NCBI RefSeq assembly: GCF_024437735.1
Contig: NZ_JANFQO010000005.1
Location: 124,001-188,000 of the forward strand
Length of the DNA stretch: 64,000 bases
Source: Tahibacter harae
GTDB taxonomy: Bacteria; Pseudomonadota; Gammaproteobacteria; Xanthomonadales; Rhodanobacteraceae
Reading direction: 5' to 3'
Position 1 is the first letter of the stretch. Each line of letters starts with the position of its first letter. Below, piece after piece: positions 57,841 to 64,000 of this stretch. A model generated the notes under the pieces. The model saw nothing but the letters and a program-made list of their open reading frames with translations. It was not told where the DNA came from and did no database searches. The position numbers and the translations under genes were made by a program.

Positions 57841-59619
57841 ATGGCCAGCAAGCTCGATGCGTTGAACCGGTGGGTGGATGAAGTCGCCCGTCTGACCCAG
57901 CCCGACCGCATCCACTGGTGCGACGGCTCAGAGGCGGAATACCAGGCCCTGGTCGAACTCATGCTCGATACCGGCGACCTGACCGAGCTGAATCCGTCCA
58001 CGCATCCGAACTGCTACCTGCACCGCTCCAACCCCAGTGACGTGGCCCGGGTGGAGCACCTGACCTTCGTCTGCTCGCGCAATGCCGAGGACGCCGGCCC
58101 CAACAACCACTGGATGGCACCGGAAGAGGCCCACCAGAAGATCGACGCCCTGTTCGCCGGCTGCATGAAGGGCCGCACCCTGTACGTGATCCCGTACTGC
58201 ATGGGGCCGATCGATTCGCCGCTGGCACGCTGCGGCGTGGAAATCACCGACAGCCCCTACGTCGTCGCCAACATGCGCATCATGACCCGCATGGGCGCGC
58301 CGGCGCTGAGCCGGATCGAGCGCGAGGGCAGCTTCGTCAAGGGCCTGCACTCCACCGGCGACCTGGATCCGGCCAAGCGTTTCATCATGCATTTCCCCGA
58401 GGAACTGACCATCAAGTCGATCGGTTCCGGCTACGGCGGCAATGCCCTGCTGGGCAAGAAATGCCATGCCCTGCGCATCGCCTCCTGGCAGGCGCGGCAG
58501 GAAGGCTGGCTGGCCGAGCACATGCTTATCCTGGGGCTGGAAAGCCCGCAGGGCGAGACCTTCTACGTGGCTGCGGCCTTCCCGTCGGCCTGCGGCAAGA
58601 CCAACCTGGCCATGCTGATCCCGCCCGCGGCCTATCCCGGCTGGAAGGTGTGGACCATCGGCGACGACATCTGCTGGATGCAGCCGGGCGCCGACGGCCG
58701 CCTGTGGGCGATCAACCCGGAAGCCGGCTTCTTCGGCGTGGCGCCGGGCACCAGCCGCAACACCAACCCCAACGCGCTGGCCATGCTCGACCACGACGCG
58801 ATTTTCACCAACGTGGCCGAGACCGCCGACCAGCAGCCCTGGTGGGAAGGCCTGCCCGAAGGCAAGCCGGCCAAGGACTGGCAGGGCCGCGACTACGATC
58901 CCGCCAACGGCCCGGCGGCGCATCCGAATTCGCGCTTCACCGTGAGCGCGCGCCAGTGTCCGAGCTGGTCGCCGCGGGCGGAAGATCCGCAGGGCGTGCC
59001 CATCTCCGCCATCATCTTCGGCGGCCGCCGCGAATCGCTGGTGCCGCTGGTGTTCGAATCGCGCGACTGGCGCCACGGCGTGCTGGTCGGCGCATCCATG
59101 GGTTCGGAGACCACCGCCGCGGCCACCGGCGCGGTCGGCGTGCTGCGCCGCGATTCCATGGCCATGAAGCCGTTCTGCGGCTACAACTTCGCCGATTACT
59201 TCGCCCACTGGCTGAGCCTGGACAAGGGCAACGCCAAGCTGCCGCGCATCTTCCACGTCAACTGGTTCCGCAAGGGCGCCAACGGCAAGTTCGTCTGGCC
59301 GGGCTTCGGCGACAACATGCGCGTGCTGGAGTGGATCGTGAACCGCTGCAAGGGCACGGCCGAGGCGGTGCAGACGCCGATCGGCAACCTGCCGCGGCGC
59401 GAGGACCTGAACCTGGCCGGCCTGAACCTGGCAGATGCGGACCTGGATCTGCTGCTCAGCGTCGACCGCGAAGGCTGGGCGCGCGAATACGCCGGCATCG
59501 GCGAGTACCTGGCTTCCTTCGGCGACCGCACTCCGGCCGCGCTGCAGCAGGAACACGCCCGCGTCAGCGCCGAGCTGGCCGCGGCCGCGCAGCCGCAGGC
59601 CAAGGTCGCCGTAGGCTGA
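57841..59619 (+). CDS. pckG: Phosphoenolpyruvate carboxykinase (GTP)
   Basis: Converts oxaloacetate and GTP to phosphoenolpyruvate, the entry to gluconeogenesis. [20 protein letters not shown] is the nucleotide P-loop (kinase-1a), TIGDDICWM the metal-binding kinase-2-like block, and [14 protein letters not shown] and [14 protein letters not shown] are family signatures. The 592 residues match GTP-dependent enzymes (about 600-620), not ATP-type PckA. ATG 57841 follows a short leader. Located beside fatty-acid degradation genes, it fits growth on fatty acids, where acetyl-CoA carbon must reach sugars. Confidence 0.96.
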   Translation: MASKLDALNRWVDEVARLTQPDRIHWCDGSEAEYQALVELMLDTGDLTELNPSTHPNCYLHRSNPSDVARVEHLTFVCSRNAEDAGPNNHWMAPEEAHQKIDALFAGCMKGRTLYVIPYCMGPIDSPLARCGVEITDSPYVVANMRIMTRMGAPALSRIEREGSFVKGLHSTGDLDPAKRFIMHFPEELTIKSIGSGYGGNALLGKKCHALRIASWQARQEGWLAEHMLILGLESPQGETFYVAAAFPSACGKTNLAMLIPPAAYPGWKVWTIGDDICWMQPGADGRLWAINPEAGFFGVAPGTSRNTNPNALAMLDHDAIFTNVAETADQQPWWEGLPEGKPAKDWQGRDYDPANGPAAHPNSRFTVSARQCPSWSPRAEDPQGVPISAIIFGGRRESLVPLVFESRDWRHGVLVGASMGSETTAAATGAVGVLRRDSMAMKPFCGYNFADYFAHWLSLDKGNAKLPRIFHVNWFRKGANGKFVWPGFGDNMRVLEWIVNRCKGTAEAVQTPIGNLPRREDLNLAGLNLADADLDLLLSVDREGWAREYAGIGEYLASFGDRTPAALQQEHARVSAELAAAAQPQAKVAVG

Positions 59620-59674
59620 GCGGGACCGGACAGCGCCGGCCCGGTTTGCCGGGACGGCGCGTTCCGCCCGCGCC

Positions 59675-60607
59675 ATGCCCGCCGTGAAGGCGTTCTACTG
59701 CCACCACTTCGTACTGCCGCTGCCGCCGGAACACCGTTTCCCCATGGCCAAGTACGCGCTGCTGTACGAGCGCGTGCGCGCCGCTGCGGCGGAACTGGGC
59801 GTGGAACTGCGCGAACCGCAGCCGGCCGACGACACCGCCCTGTGCCGCGCGCATGAGCGCGGTTACGTCGAACGCGCCAGCCGCGGCGGGCTGGACGCGG
59901 CCGAGCAGCGCAAGATCGGGTTCCCCTGGTCGGCATTGATGATCGAGCGTTCGCGCCGTTCCGCCGGCGGCACCATGGCGGCGCTGCAGGCCGCGCTGGA
60001 AGGCGACGGCGTGGCCGTGAATCTCGCCGGCGGCACCCACCACGCCTTCGCCGGTCACGGCGCCGGCTATTGTGTGTTCAACGATTCCGTCGTTGCCGCG
60101 CGCCATGTGCAGGCGCTGGGGCTGGCGCGGCGCCTGCTCGTGGTCGATCTGGACGTGCACCAGGGCAACGGCACCGCGGCCATCGTGCGCGACGATCCCA
60201 GCATCTTCGCCTTCTCCATGCACGGGGCGCGCAACTACCCGGCGCTGAAGGAAGCCGGCGACCTCGACGTGGAATTGCCCGACGGCTGCGGCGATGCCGA
60301 TTACCTGGATGCGCTGGCGCACCATCTGCCTGTGGCGCTGGAGCGGGCCGAGCCGGATGCGGTGATCTACCTCGCCGGCGCCGACCCGTATGCCCAGGAC
60401 CGCCTCGGCCGCCTGGCCCTGAGCAAGCCCGGCCTGGCCGAACGCGACCGGATGGTGCTGGATGCCTGCCTGCGGCATGATCTGCCGCTCTCCATCAGCA
60501 TGGCGGGCGGCTATGCGGCGGACGTCGCCGACATCGTGGACATCCACTTCGCCACCGTCCGCGCCGCCGCGGAACTGGCGCGCCGGCGCCATGCCCTCGC
60601 GCTTTAA
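59675..60607 (+). CDS. Histone deacetylase-family hydrolase (310 aa)
   Basis: Arginase/deacetylase-fold metalloenzyme. AVNLAGGTHHAFAGHGAGYC has the paired active-site histidines, VVDLDVHQGNGTAAIV the zinc Asp and His, YLAGADPYAQDRLGRLALSK the second zinc Asp, and SMAGGYAADVADIV takes the place of the GGGYxx motif with its catalytic Tyr (GGY). Such bacterial proteins act on acetylated polyamines, acetoin-linked substrates or lysine; the substrate here is unknown. Its ATG lies 55 bases after pckG, so they may be co-transcribed. The 310 residues are normal. Confidence 0.88.
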   Translation: MPAVKAFYCHHFVLPLPPEHRFPMAKYALLYERVRAAAAELGVELREPQPADDTALCRAHERGYVERASRGGLDAAEQRKIGFPWSALMIERSRRSAGGTMAALQAALEGDGVAVNLAGGTHHAFAGHGAGYCVFNDSVVAARHVQALGLARRLLVVDLDVHQGNGTAAIVRDDPSIFAFSMHGARNYPALKEAGDLDVELPDGCGDADYLDALAHHLPVALERAEPDAVIYLAGADPYAQDRLGRLALSKPGLAERDRMVLDACLRHDLPLSISMAGGYAADVADIVDIHFATVRAAAELARRRHALAL

Positions 60608-60642
60608 ACCCGCGGCTGGTTCGCCGCATCCAAGCTGGCACC

Positions 60643-61224
60643 ATGAATACTGCCAGCCTGACCATGAGTTACGCGATGCCTGAGTCGGCTGCCGCCGGCA
60701 GCGACGACGGCGCCCTGGTGCAGCGCTCCATCGCCGGCGACCTGCGCGCCTTCGAACTGCTGTACCGCAAGCACGTCGGCCGCGTGCACGGCGCCATACT
60801 GCGCATCGTCGGCATGAACCACGCCCGCGCCGAGGAGCTGACCCAGGATGCCTTCGTGCGCGCCTGGCAGAAGCTCGGCGGCTTCCGCTTCGAAAGCGCC
60901 TTCTCCACCTGGCTGTACCGCCTGGGCGTCAACGTCGCCCTGATGGACCTGCGCGGCGCCGGCAACGAGCAGACGGTCGAGGACGACGTGCTTGAGTTCG
61001 CCGCCGGCGGCGATGTGCCATTCTGTGCCGGCGAGCGCGCCGACCTGGAACAGGCCGTCGCCAAGCTGCCGCCGCGCGCCCGCGCCGTGCTGGTGCTGCA
61101 CGATGTGGAAGGGTGGAAACATGAAGAAATTGCAAAAGAGCTGGGTATGGCGGTGGGTTCGTCCAAGGCGCAGCTGCACCGGGCCCGCGGCCTGGTGCGC
61201 AAACTACTCGGAGCAGCGGCATGA
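60643..61224 (+). CDS. ECF RNA polymerase sigma factor (193 aa)
   Basis: Region 2: AFELLYRKHVGRVHGAILRI, then ARAEELTQDAFVRAWQKLGG and STWLYRLGVNVALMDLR. Region 4: LPPRARAVLVLHDVEGWKHE, EIAKELGMAVGSSKAQLHRA. The lengths and the absence of region 3 mark an extracytoplasmic-function sigma factor. The next gene overlaps by four bases (ATGA 61221-61224) and looks like its anti-sigma factor; the third gene is an exported DUF4097 protein. It probably responds to envelope stress, inferred from the trio. Confidence 0.92.
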   Translation: MNTASLTMSYAMPESAAAGSDDGALVQRSIAGDLRAFELLYRKHVGRVHGAILRIVGMNHARAEELTQDAFVRAWQKLGGFRFESAFSTWLYRLGVNVALMDLRGAGNEQTVEDDVLEFAAGGDVPFCAGERADLEQAVAKLPPRARAVLVLHDVEGWKHEEIAKELGMAVGSSKAQLHRARGLVRKLLGAAA

Positions 61225-61697
61225 ACGAGCATGATTTCCAGTGGCGGCGCCAGATGCGCGACCTTTCCGGCCCGGTGCAGCCGCAGCGCGACCTGTGGCT
61301 GGACATCGCCGCGCGCATTCAGACCGAAGCCGCCGCTGCTCCCGCGCCGCGGCCCGCGTTCCGGCGCTGGGCGCTGCCCTTCGCCGCCGCCGCCAGCGTC
61401 GCGCTGGCCGTGCTGGTTGCCGCGCTTTCCCACAACCCGGCCGTGCCGCCGGCGCCGCAGCAGGCTTCGGTGAAGACCGATCCCGCCGCCGCGCTGGCGC
61501 AGCTGGACCAGCAGTTCAAGCAGGTGCGCACGCAGGATCCGCGCCTGGCCGCAGCGGCGGTGGAACTCGACGCCGCGGCGGATGAAATACGTCAGATGCT
61601 GCAACAACAGCCCGACGCAGTGTTCCTCGTCGGCCTGCTCAACCGCACCAACGAACGACGGCTGAAGCTTGCGCGCATGGGGCTCGCCTCAAGCTGA
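61221..61697 (+). CDS. Anti-sigma-factor-like membrane protein (158 aa)
   Basis: Overlaps the sigma gene (ATGA) and has one membrane helix at about residues 51-68 (WALPFAAAASVALAVLVAAL) with a cytoplasmic N-terminal part (DFQWRRQMRDLSGPVQPQRD) and a periplasmic tail rich in Ala/Gln/Asp helices (LAQLDQQFKQVRTQDPRLAA, EIRQMLQQQPDAVFLVGLLN). No zinc HxxxCxxC motif is seen, so it is not a ZAS anti-sigma of the classic type. The position and topology give the assignment; direct binding to the sigma factor is inferred. Confidence 0.75.
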   Translation: MNEHDFQWRRQMRDLSGPVQPQRDLWLDIAARIQTEAAAAPAPRPAFRRWALPFAAAASVALAVLVAALSHNPAVPPAPQQASVKTDPAAALAQLDQQFKQVRTQDPRLAAAAVELDAAADEIRQMLQQQPDAVFLVGLLNRTNERRLKLARMGLASS

Positions 61698-61714
61698 TCT
61701 GTCCCGGAGATTAC

Positions 61715-62617
61715 ATGAACACCAAATTGCTGTTCCTCGGCATGCTGCTAGCCCCCGGCCTCGCACTGGCCGGTACGCCGATCAATGAAACCCGCAGCGT
61801 CGACGCCGGTGCGCGCATCGACATCAGCAACGTCAAAGGCTCGGTCACCGTCAGCGCCTGGGACAAGAACGAAGTCGGCATCACCGGCAGCCTGGGCGAA
61901 GGCGCCAAGCGCCTGGCCATCGAAGGCGGCGGCGGCTCCCTCAGCGTGCGGGTGGAAGGCCCGGACCGCAAAGGCATGTTGAGCTGGGGTTCGGATTCCT
62001 CCATGCAGGAAACCATACTCAATCTGAAAGTGCCGCGCGGCGCCTCGCTGGAAGTGGGCGTGGTCAGCGCCGAGGTCGCGGTGAGCGAGCTTTCCGGCGG
62101 CCAGGTGCAGGTCGATTCGGTATCCGGCCGCATCCGCGTCTCCGCCGTGAACAGCCCGCGCCTGCGCCTGGAAAGCGTCAGCGGCGACGTGGAGTTCGAC
62201 GGCAAGGCCGAAGACAGCTCGATCGAGACCGTCAGCGGCGATGTCACCGCCCGCGGCGTCAGCGGCCGTACCCGCCTGGAAACCGTCTCCGGCAAGCTGC
62301 AGATCGTCGCCTCCGCGCCGCTGAAGCAGACCGAGGCCAGCTCGGTTTCCGGCGACATCGAGATCAGCGGCGGCCTGGACAAGGGCGGCCGCATCGAGAT
62401 CGAAACCATGAGCGGCGACGTGCGCCTGGGGCTGCCGGGCAACCTGTCCGCCAGCATAGAAGCCGAAAGCTTCAGCGGAACCTTGCGTTCGGACTTCGGC
62501 ACCGTGCAGAAGCCGGAGCACGGGCCGGGTTCCAGTCTGCGGGTGAAGGTGGGCGACGGGGACGGCGAGATTTCGCTGGACAGCTTCAGCGGGGATGTGA
62601 CGATTCGGCGGGAGTGA
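61715..62617 (+). CDS. Exported DUF4097 family beta-strand repeat protein (300 aa)
   Basis: A signal peptide (MNTKLLFLGMLLAPGLALAG) is followed by a beta-solenoid: SVDAGARIDISNVKGSVTVS, VQVDSVSGRIRVSAVNSPR, LESVSGDVEFDGKAEDSSIE, TVSGDVTARGVSGRTRLETV and ETMSGDVRLGLPGNLSASIE. The VSGD/MSGD repeats parallel the DSSGD repeats at 48319. It is the third gene of the sigma/anti-sigma operon, starting 17 bases after the anti-sigma gene; the sigma factor and this protein are a common set in xanthomonads. Role unknown, probably envelope. Confidence 0.9.
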   Translation: MNTKLLFLGMLLAPGLALAGTPINETRSVDAGARIDISNVKGSVTVSAWDKNEVGITGSLGEGAKRLAIEGGGGSLSVRVEGPDRKGMLSWGSDSSMQETILNLKVPRGASLEVGVVSAEVAVSELSGGQVQVDSVSGRIRVSAVNSPRLRLESVSGDVEFDGKAEDSSIETVSGDVTARGVSGRTRLETVSGKLQIVASAPLKQTEASSVSGDIEISGGLDKGGRIEIETMSGDVRLGLPGNLSASIEAESFSGTLRSDFGTVQKPEHGPGSSLRVKVGDGDGEISLDSFSGDVTIRRE

Positions 62618-62624
62618 ATCGGGG

Positions 62625-62850
62625 TTGGGTTCGGGATTCGGGACTCGGACCTGCGCTGAGTGCACGGCGGGATCGGATTTTCCAGGCAACGGAATTGCCG
62701 GATTCCGCCAGCAAAAGCGAAAACCGCCCTCCCGCCCAAGCTTCGCTTGGAGGAGAGGGCTGGGTGGGGGAGACGATCAACGCGCCTCTTCTCCCTGGAT
62801 TTCCGCCGGATTTTTCACCGCGCAAAGAGCTGGCGGAAACCGGAATTTTC
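62625..62850 (+). repeat. Interspersed compound repeat, copy 2
   Basis: Same order as 23575-23850 read on the other strand: GGGATTCGGGACTCGG heptamers, a spacer with GGCGGGATCGGATTTTCCAG and GGAATTGCCGGATTCCGCC, the hairpin half CCAAGCTTCGCTTGGAGGAG-AGGG, GGCTGGGTGGGGGAGACG, ATCAACGCGCC and AAACCGGAATT. It fills the whole gap between the DUF4097 gene and the sulfotransferase. Confidence 0.75.
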
Positions 62851-62871
62851 ACGAACTGACGCGCTGCCCCC

Positions 62872-64000
62872 TCACCACTCGTACCCCCACCGCTCCACCC
62901 AAGGCCCCAACACTTCCCGCACAGGTTCGAACCACTCCCGATACATCCGCCAGCGCTGCACCGCGCGGCTGTTCACCGGTTCGGCGACCTGGGCATAACT
63001 TGGCGTGGAGATGAAGCCGCGCGCGGCGGCATGGGTATGCGGCGCGAGCACGGCGTCATGCCAGGGCAGCTGCAGGAAATCGAGGATCTTGCGTGCCTGG
63101 CCGGGCAGGTCGCCGACCAGGTCTTCGTAGCGGGATTCCAGCACATGGCCGCCGAGTACGCCGTGCTGGTCGCGCCAGAAGTCCATCGCTTCGGCATAGC
63201 CGCGTGCGGTGGATTGCAGCGTGGCGCAGAGGGCGACGAAAACCGGCGAGCCGAAGTTCTGCATGTAATTGCTCAGCACCACGTCGGCCGGATGGCGCAG
63301 TGCGAGCAGGATGGGCGCCTGCGGATACAATCGCCGCAGCAGCGGCAGCTTGAGCAGGTTGAGCGGATTCTTGTCCACCAGGCGCACGCCGCCGCTCCAG
63401 TCCACATGGCGTGCGACGCGGTCGCGGTAGATCGCGCGCAGTGTGGCGCACTGCGCCGGCGACAGGCGGCCCAGGTCTTCCGGATAGCGCAGGCCGCGGG
63501 ACTGCATGTGCTCGATCAGGTCCTGCAGATAGGCGCGTTCGTCCATGCAGGCCAGGCCCGGATGGGCGTCCAGCACGGTTTCCAGAAGCGTGGTGCCCGA
63601 GCGCGGGAAGCCGACGATGAATACCGGGCTGTCCTGCATGGCCGGAGCGTTTTCGTCCGGCGTCCAGGCGGCGTAGCCGGCCGCGTCCAGGCGGTAGCGC
63701 GTGATGGTGAACGGTGTCGCCGCGGCGAACAGCTGCGGCGAGCGGGGTTGCAGTCTGGCGACCTTGAGCGCATGCGCCGTTTCCAGCGCCTGCATCGCCG
63801 CCGGTGCATCGCCTTCGCGGTCGCACAGGCGCGCCAGGGAAAAATACAGACTGGGATTTTGCGCATTGTTGCCGCCGGCTTCGATCAGCCGCTGGTGCAG
63901 CCGGCGCGCTGCTGCGCCGTCCTTGCCGCGGCCGGCCAGGGCGGCGCGCAACAAGTCCAGGTCTTCGGCCAGGCCGCGCTGCAGCGGGCCCTGCGCTTCC
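62872..64000 (-). CDS. Sulfotransferase with N-terminal TPR-like region, cut by window end
   Basis: VFIVGFPRSGTTLLETVLDA is the 5'-phosphosulfate-binding loop of PAPS-dependent sulfotransferases, and the 3'-phosphate site appears in ILLALRHPADVVLSNYMQ. The preceding part (SLYFSLARLCDREGDAPAAM, QALETAHALKVARL) has a TPR-like helical-hairpin pattern, as in bacterial TPR-sulfotransferase fusions. The frame is open to base 64000 with no credible start inside, so the 5' end lies beyond the window; the TTG at 63954 is not used as a start. The acceptor is unknown; a carbohydrate or protein tyrosine target is possible. Confidence 0.85.
   Translation of the reverse strand, partial: EAQGPLQRGLAEDLDLLRAALAGRGKDGAAARRLHQRLIEAGGNNAQNPSLYFSLARLCDREGDAPAAMQALETAHALKVARLQPRSPQLFAAATPFTITRYRLDAAGYAAWTPDENAPAMQDSPVFIVGFPRSGTTLLETVLDAHPGLACMDERAYLQDLIEHMQSRGLRYPEDLGRLSPAQCATLRAIYRDRVARHVDWSGGVRLVDKNPLNLLKLPLLRRLYPQAPILLALRHPADVVLSNYMQNFGSPVFVALCATLQSTARGYAEAMDFWRDQHGVLGGHVLESRYEDLVGDLPGQARKILDFLQLPWHDAVLAPHTHAAARGFISTPSYAQVAEPVNSRAVQRWRMYREWFEPVREVLGPWVERWGYEW

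Overview
The window looks like a chromosomal segment of a GC-rich gammaproteobacterium of the Lysobacterales (Xanthomonadales), probably a Rhodanobacteraceae/Dokdonella-like lineage. This is an inference from several things: queE-queC next to a tRNA-Lys, an AhpC/AhpD/OxyR set, FG-GAP secreted proteins with a C-terminal IFANGFN-type tail, an alpha-2-macroglobulin plus pbpC pair, and many short intergenic hairpin repeats. No rRNA, CRISPR array or complete insertion sequence was seen.

Layout. 1-2060: queE and queC (7-deazaguanine synthesis) and tRNA-Lys(UUU). 2046-11147: a genomic island integrated in the tRNA-Lys 3' end, with lower GC than its surroundings. It carries a P4-type tyrosine integrase, an AlpA-like regulator with two coupled small genes, an intact and a frameshifted copy of a small HGG-motif gene, a two-helix membrane protein, a coupled pair of uncharacterised genes, a decayed SRAP gene, a small membrane protein and an XRE regulator. 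11116-11459 holds a decayed tRNA-Lys end and a broken integrase start, so a second related element once sat in tandem. 11559-12764: chrA. 13544-18588: a CadC-type membrane regulator with a beta-propeller and two FG-GAP proteins. 19012-24344: ankyrin protein, a patatin-type pseudogene, a CGNR/ABATE regulator, a PD40 lipoprotein and two small co-oriented genes. 24722-29581: rlmM, a deaminase, glnS, DUF3253, DinB and DUF2007 proteins.

29748-32678: nadA, a 118-residue gene and nadB form the quinolinate operon behind a promoter with two tandem palindromic operators. 32774-35546: a small periplasmic protein, GST, EamA transporter and msrA. 35909-44385: a 1999-residue alpha-2-macroglobulin with its thioester motif, followed by pbpC. 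44527-46858: oxyR diverges from ahpC-ahpD, with an OxyR-like site between them. 47037-56958: a spermidine-synthase-like protein with a repeat tail, a beta-solenoid exported protein, an M1 aminopeptidase, a stand-alone Pycsar-effector-like protein, a DUF4442 protein, fadE and an alpha/beta hydrolase. 57127-64000: TetR regulator, pckG, a deacetylase-family hydrolase, an ECF sigma / anti-sigma-like / DUF4097 operon and a sulfotransferase cut by the window end.

Two themes recur. First, three genes (queC, the CGNR regulator, the spermidine-synthase-like gene) have degenerate tandem repeats at their 3' ends, and in at least two cases the unit contains the end of the gene itself. Second, an interspersed hairpin-bearing element occurs at four intergenic sites. 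The most likely place for an undescribed system is the island cargo, above all the coupled gene pair at 8265-9751 and the membrane protein at 6249-7508.
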